This document shows positions 1-9,383 of a stretch of DNA of 64,000 bases, in pieces. The translations under genes were made by a program, and so were the position numbers. This DNA comes from Kibdelosporangium aridum. GTDB taxonomy: Bacteria; Actinomycetota; Actinomycetes; Mycobacteriales; Pseudonocardiaceae. The notes beneath the pieces were generated by a model that saw only the letters and a program-made list of their open reading frames with translations, was not told where the DNA came from and did no database searches. The stretch is from the NCBI RefSeq assembly GCF_900176515.1, contig NZ_FWXV01000012.1:310001-374000 (forward strand), given 5' to 3'. Position 1 is the first letter of the stretch. Every line of letters begins with the position of its first letter.

Positions 1-1062
1 GAGGCGGTGACCACCGTCTTCGAGTCCGGGCAGCTGATCCTCGGCCAGAGCGTGCGCGAGTTCGAACGGGAGTACGCGGCATACCACGGGATGCGGCACT
101 GCGTCGGCGTGGACAACGGCACCAACGCCGTGCTCCTGGGACTCGAGGCGCTGGGGATCGGCCCCGGCGACGAGGTGATCACCGTGTCCAACACCGCCGC
201 ACCGACCGTGGTGGCGATCGACGGCGCGGGCGCCACACCGGTGTTCGTCGACGTGCGGGACCAGGACTATCTGATGGACACCGACGCGGTGGAGGCCGCG
301 ATCACGCCGCGTACCAAGGCTTTGCTGCCAGTGCACCTGTACGGCCAGTGCGTGGACATGGCGCCGTTGGGCACGCTGGCCGAGCGGCACGGCCTGGTCA
401 TCCTGGAGGACTGTGCGCAGGCCCACGGTGCGCTCCACCACGGACAGCTGGCGGGCACCATGGGCGACGCGTCGGCCTTCTCCTTCTATCCCACCAAGGT
501 TCTCGGTGCCTACGGTGACGGCGGCGCGGTTGTCACCTCCGACGACACCGTGATGCGGAACCTGCGCCGGCTGCGGTACTACGGCATGGAAGACGTCTAC
601 TACGTGGTGCAGACCCCCGGCCACAACAGCAGGCTGGACGAGGTGCACGCGGAGATCCTGCGGCGCAAGCTGCGCCGGCTGGACGACTACATCGCCGGCC
701 GCCGCGCGGTGGCCGCCAGGTACGCCGAGGGGCTTGCCGATGTCACCGGGCCCGGCGGACTGGTGCTGCCCTCGGTCACCGCGGGCAACGAGCACGTCTA
801 CTACGTCTACGTCGTACGGCATCCCGAGCGGGACACCATCATCGAGCGCATGAAGGGCTACGGGATCTCACTCAACATCAGCTACCCGTGGCCGGTGCAC
901 ACCATGACCGGGTTCGCCCACCTCGGCTACCGGAAGGGTGACCTGCCGGTGACCGAGCGGCTGGCGGGCGAGATCTTCTCGCTGCCGATGTACCCGTCGC
1001 TGCGCAAGGACGATCAGGACAAGGTGATCAGCGCCTTGCGCGAGGTGCTGAGCACCTTGTGA
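1..1062 (+). CDS. dTDP-sugar 3-aminotransferase, DegT/DnrJ/EryC1 family (5' partial)
   Basis: Pyridoxal-phosphate enzyme that transfers an amino group to a keto-sugar carried on dTDP. The frame is open to base 1, and the visible 353 residues lack roughly the first 15 of the family, so the true start lies left of the window. Seen: the aldimine lysine in SFYPTKVLGA (about residue 166 of the visible part), the cofactor acid in ILEDCAQAHG, and the stretch YYVVQTPGHNSRLDE, which I associate with deoxysugar 3-aminotransferases of the DesV, EryCI and DnrJ type. With the epimerase at 2958 and the glycosyltransferase at 14193 this suggests a 3-amino-6-deoxyhexose. The exact sugar is inference. The gene runs towards the SARP gene on the other strand, 24 bp away. 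Confidence 0.9.
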   Translation, partial: EAVTTVFESGQLILGQSVREFEREYAAYHGMRHCVGVDNGTNAVLLGLEALGIGPGDEVITVSNTAAPTVVAIDGAGATPVFVDVRDQDYLMDTDAVEAAITPRTKALLPVHLYGQCVDMAPLGTLAERHGLVILEDCAQAHGALHHGQLAGTMGDASAFSFYPTKVLGAYGDGGAVVTSDDTVMRNLRRLRYYGMEDVYYVVQTPGHNSRLDEVHAEILRRKLRRLDDYIAGRRAVAARYAEGLADVTGPGGLVLPSVTAGNEHVYYVYVVRHPERDTIIERMKGYGISLNISYPWPVHTMTGFAHLGYRKGDLPVTERLAGEIFSLPMYPSLRKDDQDKVISALREVLSTL

Positions 1063-1086
1063 CGCGTCCCCCAGCGAAGGAACATC

Positions 1087-1944
1087 TCAGCGCGATGGCG
1101 TGCCGTCCGAGACGAGTTCCTGGTGTAATCGCCGCAGTTCGACGCGTGGCTCCAGGCCCAGCTGCCGATCGAGGTTCGTGCATAAGGCGCGGTAGGCGCG
1201 CAGCGCCTCCTCGCGCCTGCCGCTGTGCCGCAGCACCCAGATCAGCTGGCTGTGCACCGTCTCGTCCAGCGGGTTCGCTTTGATCAGCGAACGCAGCTCG
1301 GCGATCAGCTCGTCGAGCAGCTCCATGTGGCGGCCTGCCTTGATCTCCGCCTGTACCCGCAGGATGCGGGCGTTGCGCCGCAGTTCCTGCAGGCAGATGT
1401 CGAAGGCCGAGAGGATCGGCCCGTGCCGCACGTCGACCAGCGGCGGGCCGGACCACAGCGCGATGGCGGAGCGCAGCTCCGCGGCGGCTTCGTCGAACCG
1501 CCGCTCCGCCATCAGGGAACGAGCCCGTGCGTAACTGGCGTGGAAGCGATGAGCATCGACTTGCGAGGGCTGGATGAACAGGGCGTAGCCCAGCCGCTGG
1601 GTGGTGACCAGCAGCTCTTCCGGCCGCTGCACACCGGCCTGCCGGAACAGCGAGCGCAGCTGGTACACGTAGTTCTGCACCGTCGACTGGGCGCTGCTGG
1701 GCGGGCCGTCCGGCCACAGTTCACGCTCGATCGACTCGGTCGGCGTGATCTGGCCGGCTCGCACCAGCAGCACGGCGAGCACGTGCCGCAGCTTCGGTGT
1801 GGTCGGCGTGACGTCCCGGCCTTCGGCGAGCATCCGCAACGGCCCGAGCACGGTGAATGTCACCGTGGATCCGGACGGCTCCAGCGCGTCCTGCCGTGGC
1901 CCATAGTCGGTTCGATCCCAGGCGACGAACTCGGAGAGCGACAA
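1087..1944 (-). CDS. SARP-family pathway activator
   Basis: Small Streptomyces-antibiotic-regulatory-protein type activator of 285 residues. An OmpR-like winged helix occupies about residues 28-115 (TFTVLGPLRM opening, then TPTTPKLRHVLAVLLV and a recognition-helix region around QSTVQNYVYQLRSLF). A bacterial transcriptional activation domain follows (about 120-275). There is no ATPase domain. The TTG start is chosen because a GGAGG lies five bases upstream and no better in-frame start exists before the domain. It is divergent from the dehydrogenase gene at 2170, so it may act on that shared 225-bp intergenic region. Such proteins usually switch on the cluster in which they lie; the target here is inferred. 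Confidence 0.9.
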   Translation of the reverse strand: MSLSEFVAWDRTDYGPRQDALEPSGSTVTFTVLGPLRMLAEGRDVTPTTPKLRHVLAVLLVRAGQITPTESIERELWPDGPPSSAQSTVQNYVYQLRSLFRQAGVQRPEELLVTTQRLGYALFIQPSQVDAHRFHASYARARSLMAERRFDEAAAELRSAIALWSGPPLVDVRHGPILSAFDICLQELRRNARILRVQAEIKAGRHMELLDELIAELRSLIKANPLDETVHSQLIWVLRHSGRREEALRAYRALCTNLDRQLGLEPRVELRRLHQELVSDGTPSR

Positions 1945-2116
1945 GGGTTCCTCCAGTTCCTATTTCCTGGTGCGCGTTTTTCGGACAGATGAGTTCTGTA
2001 TCGCTCCTATCACGAACGACTCTTTCGCCGGTCTCACGGCGCTCTCGCCGTGCTCTCCGGCCAGGTATGTACCGCGGAACGAGAAACACCGGCCACGATC
2101 GAATCTGGAGAACGAC

Positions 2117-2137
2117 TCGAACCGGCGGTCCTAGTGT
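2117..2137 (+). promoter_or_regulatory. possible promoter of the dehydrogenase-epimerase unit
   Basis: A TCGAACC heptamer (2117-2123) lies exactly 8 bp upstream of a TAGTGT -10-like hexamer (2132-2137). That is the spacing known for SARP boxes. A second TCGAATC lies at 18 rather than 11 or 22 bp upstream, so the match to a SARP operator is only partial. Confidence 0.3.
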
Positions 2138-2169
2138 GATCGAACAACGGCCGGAATCGGAGGCAGTAC

Positions 2170-2931
2170 ATGGTTGCCGTAGTTACCGGAGCCGCGGGGG
2201 GAATCGGTTTGGCGGTTGTCCGGATCCTCGCCGGGAATGAAAACGCCGTAGCGGCAGTGGATCGCGATGGCCCAGCGCTGACCGAGGCGGTGGAGAAACT
2301 GGCCGCCGACGGTCTCGCGGTCACCGGGTTCACCGCCGACGTCAGCGACAGCGATCAGGCCGACTCGGTGATAGCGGCGGTCGAGGAACGGATGGGACCG
2401 GTGGAGTCCCTGGTCAACAGCGCTGGCGTGTTGCGCACCGGCGAACTGCGCACATGCACGGACGAGGACTGGGCGGCCACGTTCGCCGTGAACAGCAACG
2501 GCGTTTTTCATATGTCGCGGGCGGCGGTCAATCGGATGGTGCCACGCGGACGCGGGGCGATCGTCACGGTCGCATCCAACGCCGCGGGTACACCAAGGTC
2601 GTCGATGGGTGCCTACGCCGCGTCGAAGGCCGCCGCGGCCATGGTCACGAAGTGTCTTGGACTTGAGGTAGCCCGGCACGGTATCCGGTGCAACGTGGTG
2701 GCGCCGGGGTCGACCGACACCCCGATGCTGCGGTCGATGTGGACCGACACCGCGGACCGGCAGGCAACCCTCGAAGGCAACCTGGATTCCCACCGGCTGG
2801 GTATCCCGCTCGGCAAGCTGGCCCAGCCGGCGGATGTCGCCCGCGCGGTGGCCTTCTTGCTCTCCGACGAGGCGAACCACATCACGATGGCCACATTGAC
2901 CGTGGACGGCGGCGCCACCCTCGGTGTCTGA
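2170..2931 (+). CDS. 2,3-dihydro-2,3-dihydroxybenzoate dehydrogenase-like SDR (EntA/DhbA type)
   Basis: Classical short-chain dehydrogenase of 253 residues, NAD-dependent and cytosolic. Seen: dinucleotide-binding TGAAGGIG, NSAG, Ser136, and YAASK (Tyr149, Lys153). The diagnostic part is NVVAPGSTDTPM with an LGIPLGKLAQPADVA stretch and a DGGATLGV end, all features of EntA/DhbA enzymes that aromatise a dihydrodiol to 2,3-dihydroxybenzoate. In some clusters homologues instead aromatise trans-2,3-dihydro-3-hydroxyanthranilate. No isochorismate synthase or isochorismatase is in the window, so the substrate cannot be settled. A GGAGG precedes the ATG. It is followed 26 bp later by the epimerase and is probably co-transcribed with it. 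Confidence 0.85.
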   Translation: MVAVVTGAAGGIGLAVVRILAGNENAVAAVDRDGPALTEAVEKLAADGLAVTGFTADVSDSDQADSVIAAVEERMGPVESLVNSAGVLRTGELRTCTDEDWAATFAVNSNGVFHMSRAAVNRMVPRGRGAIVTVASNAAGTPRSSMGAYAASKAAAAMVTKCLGLEVARHGIRCNVVAPGSTDTPMLRSMWTDTADRQATLEGNLDSHRLGIPLGKLAQPADVARAVAFLLSDEANHITMATLTVDGGATLGV

Positions 2932-2957
2932 CCGGCGTCCGGAATGAGATGGGAAGC

Positions 2958-3566
2958 ATGAAATCACAGAAGCTGCAGGTGGAAGGCGCGTTCGTGTTCA
3001 CGCCGCAGGTCTTCCGGGACGATCGCGGCGTCCTGCTGGCAACGATGGAGGAGGACGCGTTCACCGAGACGGTCGGGCATCCGCCGTTCCCGGTGCGGCT
3101 GACCGCCTGCAGTCGCTCGCGCCGCGGTGCGGTGCGGGGCATGCACTACACAGCAACACCGCCGGGCATCGCCAAGTACGTGCACTGTTCCCACGGAGCG
3201 GTGCTGGACATCATCGTCGACACTCGTGTCGGCTCGCCGACGTTCGGCGAATGGGACAGCGTGCTGCTCGACGAGAACACGTACGACGCGGTGTACCTGC
3301 CGGTGGGTGTGGCTCACGCCTACCAGGCGCTGGTGGACGACAGCGTGGTGCACTACCTGGCCTCCGGGACCTATCACCCCGACCACGAAAAACCCATCTC
3401 CGCGCTGGATCCGGCACTGGGCCTGCCGATCTCCAGCGAATTCGAGGCCATCATGTCCGAGCACGCCCGGACAGCGCCCACCCTCGCCGAGGCCAAGGCG
3501 GCCGGACTGCTGCCGGACTACGCGGAGTGCCTTGAGATCGAAGCCAAGTTCCGCAACGGGCGCTGA
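2958..3566 (+). CDS. dTDP-4-keto-6-deoxyhexose 3,5- (or 5-) epimerase
   Basis: RmlC-type cupin epimerase that inverts ring carbons of a dTDP-4-keto-deoxyhexose and so converts D- to L-sugars. Of 202 residues, the N-terminus reads FTPQVFRDDRG. The catalytic histidine is in RGMHYTATPPG, the lysine in KYVHCSHGA and the acid in the YHPDHE/ALDPALGLP region. The length and the replaced RG(L)HFQ motif resemble antibiotic-pathway members (EvaD, DnmU type) more than primary RmlC. The start is placed at 2958 because the family begins directly with the beta strand; an in-frame ATG at 2949 with GGA five bases upstream is an alternative. It fits with the aminotransferase at the left edge to build an L-amino sugar. 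Confidence 0.88.
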   Translation: MKSQKLQVEGAFVFTPQVFRDDRGVLLATMEEDAFTETVGHPPFPVRLTACSRSRRGAVRGMHYTATPPGIAKYVHCSHGAVLDIIVDTRVGSPTFGEWDSVLLDENTYDAVYLPVGVAHAYQALVDDSVVHYLASGTYHPDHEKPISALDPALGLPISSEFEAIMSEHARTAPTLAEAKAAGLLPDYAECLEIEAKFRNGR

Positions 3567-3664
3567 CGTGGCGTGTGGACTCGATCACGAACCGTCCTCG
3601 ACAGATGGTCGACATCCGATGGCTACCTTCTGCCAGGACGGCGACCTGACGACGGATCGCCGGA

Positions 3665-5866
3665 ATGGGGGCGCAGGTGCGTATGGCAGTAGCGGAGCCG
3701 ATCCGCTCAAGGACACCGTTGATCGGCCGCGACGACGAGCTTGCCGAGGTGCGGATGCGGCTGACCGACCCGAGGGTGCGACTGCTGACCGTCACCGGTC
3801 CGGTCGGCGTCGGCAAGAGCAGGTTCGTCGCGGCACTGGCCGAGGACGTGTCGCCGGCATTCGAGGGTGGCGGCGGGTATCTCGATCTCACCGACACCGA
3901 GCCGGCCAGAGACCTGGACGATCTGGTTGCCGAGTCAATGACGGATCTGTCCACTGCGGCGAGCGGTTTTCCCGCGCTGCCGCGTGATCAGCGGTTCCTG
4001 CTCGTCCTCGACGGCTGCGATCGGCTGACCGCGACGCTCGCGACCCGGCTGACCGGGTTGCTCTCGGCATATCCACAGCTGACCGTGCTGGTGGCGTCGC
4101 CGGCACGGCTCGGGATCTACGGCGAGGTCGTCGTCCGGCTCGCCCTGCTGCAAGTTCCCGACCCGACCCAGGCGGCCGACCCGGCCGCGCTTTCGCAGAT
4201 CCCGGCCGTGCGCCTGTTCGTCGAGCGCACCCAGGCGATCCGCCCGGACTTCCGGCTCACCGATGCCAACCAGGCGGCGGTGGCCGAGTTATGCGCCCGG
4301 ACCGACGGACTGCCGCTGGCGATCGAGTTGCTGGCTGCCCGGATGGCGTTGTCCTCACCGCAACGGCTGCTGGCCGAGCTGGATCGCGACATCGGCAGCC
4401 TGGCCGGTAGCGGGTCGGACACGTTGTCCCGGCACCACAGCATGATGGCCGCGCTCGAGTCGAGCCTTGACCTGCTCAGCGCGGACGAGCGGCTGCTGAT
4501 CGGCAGGCTCGCGGTGTTCGCGGGCTACTTCGACGCCGCGGCCGCCGCCGCGGTCGGCGGCACCACACCGGAGCAGACCTGCCAGCTGATGGCCGGGCTG
4601 ATGGACAAGAACCTGCTGCGCACCGCGGAATGCCCGGACGGCGACCTGATCTTCCGGTTGTTCCGGCTGACCCGGCGCTATCTGCTGCAAGACCTTCAGC
4701 AGACCGAGGACTACCGGGCGATCCGGCGGGCGCACGCCGAATACGTGCTCGCGCTGGCCGCCTCCGGGCCGGACTCGCGCGGCCTTGATCGTGCTCCGCA
4801 GCTGGAGCTGGTCGGCAGCTGGCACGAGGACATCCTGATGGCGCTGACGTACCTCGACGAGTCCGGGGACAAGGTGTCCATGGGCAGGCTCGCCTCGGCC
4901 TTGCGGGACCACTGGCGGACCGGGTGGCTCACCGAGGGCATCCGGTGGCTGACCGGATCGGGACGGCTGACTCCGCAGGGCGCAGGCGTGCTCGGCGAGC
5001 TGCTCATCGAGAAGGCCCGTCTCGATGCCGCGGAACACGGGTACTCCGGAGACCTGGTCGCCGCTGACCGGCTGTCCGGTACCGAGCAGGGTGCGGCGCT
5101 GCTGGACCTGGCCGGGTACCTGTTCGCCGCGAACCACGGTGAGCAGGCGAGCAGGCTGACGGAGGCGGCGCTGCGCGAGTTCACTCGGCACCAGGACATG
5201 CGCGGGATCGCACACGCCCGGTACGTGCTGGCCGACATCGCGAGTTCCGCGGGCGACCGCAAGAAGGCGATTCGACTGTGCCGCAAGGCATTGAGTGGCC
5301 TGCGCGAGTTACCCGATCCGGCGGGGCACGCGGCCGGGCTGGAACGGCTGGCGGTGCTGCTCATCGGTGGCCCTGGCTGTGCGCGCAAGGAGCTGGAGCA
5401 GGCGGTGTGCGCGCTCGGTGCGGCAGCCGGACTGCGTGCGTCCACCGGCCATGTCGCCCCGCCGGCCCTGTCCACGGCGGTGGTCTACGCGGAATCGCTG
5501 GCCAGGGCTTGGCTTGGCGATCAGGCCGTGGACGAGTGCCTCGCCGCCGGTGCGGCCCAGCCTGCCGACAGGGCGATCGCCGAGGCGATCACCCCGGCCG
5601 AACGGCAACCCACCGTCCGGCCCCGTTCCCTTGCCCGGCAACGGAACGAACACCTGCTCACTCGCCGGGAGTGGGAGGTCGCCGAGCTGGTCGCCTGCGG
5701 TATGACCAACCGCGAGGTGGCCCGTCGTCTCGGCATCGCGGAGTGGACCGCGGTCAACCACCTGCGCAAGATCATGCGCAAGCTCGACTGTTCCTCCCGG
5801 GTTCAGGTCGCCGGATGGATCACGCAACGGGGCCGCAACGCGCACGACGAAGCCGAAGCGGGCTGA
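3665..5866 (+). CDS. LuxR-family regulator with STAND ATPase domain
   Basis: Transcription factor of 733 residues. An N-terminal AAA/NB-ARC-like ATPase carries the Walker A GPVGVGKSR (about residues 44-52) and a Walker B-like LLVLDGCD (about 117). A helical, TPR-like middle follows, and a C-terminal LuxR helix-turn-helix lies at about 658-720 (LTRREWEVAELVACGMTNRE, then VNHLRKIMRKL). It resembles the LAL regulators of antibiotic clusters but is shorter than their usual 870-1000 residues. A second in-frame ATG at 3683 is an alternative start. The gene is separated by 98 bp from the epimerase and runs convergently into the AfsR-like gene, leaving only 31 bp between stops. Confidence 0.88.
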   Translation: MGAQVRMAVAEPIRSRTPLIGRDDELAEVRMRLTDPRVRLLTVTGPVGVGKSRFVAALAEDVSPAFEGGGGYLDLTDTEPARDLDDLVAESMTDLSTAASGFPALPRDQRFLLVLDGCDRLTATLATRLTGLLSAYPQLTVLVASPARLGIYGEVVVRLALLQVPDPTQAADPAALSQIPAVRLFVERTQAIRPDFRLTDANQAAVAELCARTDGLPLAIELLAARMALSSPQRLLAELDRDIGSLAGSGSDTLSRHHSMMAALESSLDLLSADERLLIGRLAVFAGYFDAAAAAAVGGTTPEQTCQLMAGLMDKNLLRTAECPDGDLIFRLFRLTRRYLLQDLQQTEDYRAIRRAHAEYVLALAASGPDSRGLDRAPQLELVGSWHEDILMALTYLDESGDKVSMGRLASALRDHWRTGWLTEGIRWLTGSGRLTPQGAGVLGELLIEKARLDAAEHGYSGDLVAADRLSGTEQGAALLDLAGYLFAANHGEQASRLTEAALREFTRHQDMRGIAHARYVLADIASSAGDRKKAIRLCRKALSGLRELPDPAGHAAGLERLAVLLIGGPGCARKELEQAVCALGAAAGLRASTGHVAPPALSTAVVYAESLARAWLGDQAVDECLAAGAAQPADRAIAEAITPAERQPTVRPRSLARQRNEHLLTRREWEVAELVACGMTNREVARRLGIAEWTAVNHLRKIMRKLDCSSRVQVAGWITQRGRNAHDEAEAG

Positions 5867-5897
5867 ACCGTCTCCTCGTTCTCGCCGCGTGGGGGTG

Positions 5898-8800
5898 TCA
5901 GCGGCTGTCGGTCAGGTGCTCCTGCGGCTGGAGGGCGCGCCCGGCATTGAATTTCGCCGCGAACGTCTCCGCGCCGAGCTGATCACGCACCGCCTCGGTG
6001 ATCCGCTCGATGTCGGGGCGTTCCGGCGCCGGCGCCGGCGCTTCGGCCCTTTCCCGCAGGGCGGCGGCGGTCCCGAGTAGCCGCGCCGCGCGAACCGGGC
6101 GGCCTGCGACCATCTGGGCACCGGCGAGCCCTTCCAGCGCGAGTGCGGCACTTCGCTGATTGCCGAGCTCACTGGCCCGCTCGAAACCGGCGATGTGACA
6201 AGCGAGCGCCTCGGCGGCGTCGCCCCGCTGTTCCGCGACGAATCCCAGCTCTGCCAACGTGTTCACCACACCGGGCTCATGCCCGATCTGCTGGTACGAC
6301 TTCAGCGCGTTGCGCAGATGGGTTTCCGCCGTGCCGAGGTCGCCTTCCCGGCGCGCGCAGCTGCCGAGGTTCGCGTCCGCCACGATCTCCCAGTATCGGT
6401 TCGACTGTTCGGCGGCGAGCCGCTCCGCTCGCTCGAGCGGCTTCCTGGCGCGCGAGTAGTCCCCGGTGAACATGGCGACCCGGCCGAGGCCGACCAGCTT
6501 CGCCGGGACGTCGGCCCACAGGCCGAGATCCTCGGCGGTGCGCAGCCCATCCCGGTGCCAGCGCTCAGCTTGCGCGTAGTCGCCGGCCAGTTCAGCGAGC
6601 TCGGCAAGGCTTCCGGTGGCTTGCATCTGGCCCCAGCGGTCGCCGACTTCACGGAACAGCTCGTCGCTCTGCTCGCAGTCCCGTCGCAGCGTGGCGAAAT
6701 CACCCCGCAGCAAGGAGAAGAACCCCCGCGTCCACAGTGCGGCGGCGATACCCCAGCGGTCGCCGAGGGACCGGAACGTGGCCAGTGCGCGGTGCACCTC
6801 CTTTTCGCTGGCGGCCAGGTCGCCGAAGCTGTACAGCGCGGCGCCCCTGAACCACCGCGCCCGTGCCAGCCCGGCGTCCGCGTTGTTACCCCTGATCTCG
6901 TCGTCGCCAACGGCGGGCCGCTCGCCGAGCATCAGCCGGATGCCCGAGTACCAGGCCGCTGCCTCGGCCCGCAGCCCTTGCGGGGCCGGACCGGGATGAG
7001 CGTGTGCGGCGGCCAGTGCCCAGCCGCCCTCGCGCAGCCTGCCGCGCAGCACCCAGTGCCAACCCAGCGCTGTGACCAGCCGCAACGCCTCTGCGGCCTT
7101 GTCCGCGTGCAGGAAGGTCTCCAGTGCGGCACGCAGATTGGCGTTCTCCGTGTCCAGCCTGCGCAGCCAGTGCCGTTGCTCGTGACCGCGAAGATGCGGC
7201 TCGGCCTCTTCGGCCAGCGCGAGGTAATACCGGCCGTGCCTGCGCCGGACCTCGTCGAACTCGCCCGCCGCGTGCAGTTGCTCGACGCAGTAGGCCGTGA
7301 CGGGCGCGAGCAACCTGTACCGGCGACCATCGGTGACGGTCACCAGCGAGCGGTCGACCAGGCGGGCCAGCAACTCGACCACCGCGGCGGGCTCCACGTC
7401 GTCGCCCGCGCAGGTCGCCTCCGCACCGGCGAGCGTGCACCCGTTGACGTGCACAGCCAGCCTGCGCAGCACGGCGCGCTCCGCGTCGGACAGCAGCTCC
7501 CAGCTCCAGTCGACGGTCGCCCGCAGGGTCTGGTGCCGTTCCGGCGCTCCGCGTCTGCCCGCGGTGAGCAGGTGGAACCGGTCGTCGAGCGCGCGAGCCA
7601 GCTCGTACACGCCCATACCTCGTACCTGCGTGGCGGCCAGCTCCAGCGCGAGGGGAATCCCGTCCAGGCGGCGGCAGATACTCGCTACTGCGGCGGCGTT
7701 GCCGGACTCGAGGGCGAATCCAGGTGAGGCAGCCGCGGCTCGGGTGACGAACAGCTCCACTGCGCTCGACCGGGCCAGATCGGTGTCGGAGACGGCGCCG
7801 GGTACGCCGAGCGGGGCGACGTAGTACACGCGTTCACCGGTGACCCGCAAAGGTTCCTGGCTGGTCGGCAGCACGTACAGGTCGGGAGCCGAACGCACCA
7901 GCACGTCGATCAGCTCGGCGGCGGCCTCGATGACGTGCTCGCAGTTGTCGAACACCAGCAGCATTCGCTTGGTGCGCAACACCTCCACCAGCCGGTCGGC
8001 AGGCGATGCGGGCTGGGCACGCGCCCCGCCGGAGGCGATCCCGTCCCGGACGTCCAGCGTCCCGGCCACCACCTCGGCCACGGCGGCCACTCCCGCGTCG
8101 GGCTCCAGGTGTACCAGCGAGACGAGGAACGTTCCGTCCGGGAAGGAATCCCGCAAGCGCCCGGCCGTGGCGAGCGCCAGCCTCGTCTTGCCGACACCAC
8201 CGGTGCCGGTGAGGGTGACGACGCGCTCGGTCAGCAACGACGAGGACACCGCCTTGATGTCCTCGGCCCGGCCGATCAGCTCGGTGAGCGGTGCGGGCAG
8301 GTTGGTCGGCGGACCGTCGGTACTCGCTTGCGCGGGAGCGGGGTCGAGCGCGGGGTTCTGGTCGAGCATGGCCAGGTGCAGCTCGACGAGCTCCTTGCCA
8401 GGGCCGGTACCCAGTTCGCTGCGCAGCCGTTCCTGCAGTTGGGTGTACCAGTGCAGGGCCTCGCCCTGCCGTCCGGCGCGGTAGAGCGCCAGCAGGTACG
8501 TCGCCTGCAGGCGTTCGCGCAGCGGGTGCTGGGCGACGACATCGGTCAGCTGCTCGACCAGCTGGGCGTGCTCGCCCAGCTCGTGCAAAGCCTCCGCGTG
8601 GTCCTCAATGGCCCTGATGCGCTGCTCGTTCAGCAGGGCGATCGCCGGACGGGTGAACTCGAGGTCGGCGAAGTCGATGTACGGCTCACCCCGCCACAGC
8701 GCCATCGCCTCGGCGAACAGCGCGGCCTGTGTCCTCGGGTCCGTGGCGGCCCTCGCCTGGCTGGTGAGCGTGGTGAACCGGTCGGCGTCCACCGCGCCGG

Positions 8801-9092
8801 GTTCGGTGCGCAGGACGTATCCGGCCTGCTGGTGCACGACCATGCTGCCTGCGCCCGGCTCGGCGTTGTCCAGCGCCCGGCGTAGCTGCCAGACCTTGTT
8901 CTGCAGGGTCGCGAGCGGGTTGCCGGGCAGGTCGTCGCCCCACAGGTCCTCGATGAGCCGATCGGTGGACACGAACCGGCCCTCGTGCACCAGAAGCGCG
9001 GCCAGCAGGGACCGCAGCTTGGTCCCGGCCACTTGGACCGGGACGCCGGTGGATGTCCAGACCGCCAGTGGACCAAGAACCCCGAACCGCAC
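5898..9092 (-). CDS. AfsR-like SARP regulator with NB-ARC and TPR domains
   Basis: Large regulator of 1064 residues. A SARP winged helix lies at about residues 1-90 and a BTAD at about 95-245. An NB-ARC ATPase follows, with Walker A GTGGVGKTRLA near 295 and MLLVFDNCEHV as Walker B near 380. A winged-helix arm leads into a long TPR array from about 700 to the end. This is the AfsR architecture, in which nucleotide binding and TPR contacts gate DNA binding. The start is GTG at 9092, six bases after a TAGTGT -10-like box, which suggests a leaderless mRNA. It faces the exporter gene across 291 bp and may control it. Confidence 0.9.
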   Translation of the reverse strand: MRFGVLGPLAVWTSTGVPVQVAGTKLRSLLAALLVHEGRFVSTDRLIEDLWGDDLPGNPLATLQNKVWQLRRALDNAEPGAGSMVVHQQAGYVLRTEPGAVDADRFTTLTSQARAATDPRTQAALFAEAMALWRGEPYIDFADLEFTRPAIALLNEQRIRAIEDHAEALHELGEHAQLVEQLTDVVAQHPLRERLQATYLLALYRAGRQGEALHWYTQLQERLRSELGTGPGKELVELHLAMLDQNPALDPAPAQASTDGPPTNLPAPLTELIGRAEDIKAVSSSLLTERVVTLTGTGGVGKTRLALATAGRLRDSFPDGTFLVSLVHLEPDAGVAAVAEVVAGTLDVRDGIASGGARAQPASPADRLVEVLRTKRMLLVFDNCEHVIEAAAELIDVLVRSAPDLYVLPTSQEPLRVTGERVYYVAPLGVPGAVSDTDLARSSAVELFVTRAAAASPGFALESGNAAAVASICRRLDGIPLALELAATQVRGMGVYELARALDDRFHLLTAGRRGAPERHQTLRATVDWSWELLSDAERAVLRRLAVHVNGCTLAGAEATCAGDDVEPAAVVELLARLVDRSLVTVTDGRRYRLLAPVTAYCVEQLHAAGEFDEVRRRHGRYYLALAEEAEPHLRGHEQRHWLRRLDTENANLRAALETFLHADKAAEALRLVTALGWHWVLRGRLREGGWALAAAHAHPGPAPQGLRAEAAAWYSGIRLMLGERPAVGDDEIRGNNADAGLARARWFRGAALYSFGDLAASEKEVHRALATFRSLGDRWGIAAALWTRGFFSLLRGDFATLRRDCEQSDELFREVGDRWGQMQATGSLAELAELAGDYAQAERWHRDGLRTAEDLGLWADVPAKLVGLGRVAMFTGDYSRARKPLERAERLAAEQSNRYWEIVADANLGSCARREGDLGTAETHLRNALKSYQQIGHEPGVVNTLAELGFVAEQRGDAAEALACHIAGFERASELGNQRSAALALEGLAGAQMVAGRPVRAARLLGTAAALRERAEAPAPAPERPDIERITEAVRDQLGAETFAAKFNAGRALQPQEHLTDSR

Positions 9093-9098
9093 AGATCA

Positions 9099-9104
9099 AC
9101 ACTA
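9099..9104 (-). promoter_or_regulatory. -10-like box of the AfsR-like gene
   Basis: On the minus strand this reads TAGTGT, six bases before the GTG start at 9092. The same hexamer is the -10 candidate at 2132-2137. A transcript starting at or next to the GTG would be leaderless. No convincing -35 element is visible. Confidence 0.3.
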
Positions 9105-9383
9105 GCCGAAATCGGACATAACCAGGGCGAATACGGGATCTCTCGCCAGCAGGAAACGGTTGGACGCGCGCGACGAGAGTGCGCCGAGAGCGGAGCCCGG
9201 CAAAGTGGGACGCCGGTAACGGGGTTTCGGCGCGTGGTGAAACCCATGACCGGCTCGGGCGGGCGCGCGAACCCACGGACAGCACCCCACAGCCAAGACC
9301 TAGGCCCGCCGAGTCGATCGGGTCACGCGCCGAGGCAGCGTCAGCGGCAAGGCAAGGCGACAACCTGTGGAGGAGAGACAATC

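Noticed and set aside
6195..7727. 510-residue plus-strand ORF inside the AfsR-like gene
   Set aside because: Antisense shadow: high-GC coding on the minus strand opens the opposite frame. The sequence is low in hydrophobic pattern, rich in Arg/Pro/Gln and shows no domain.
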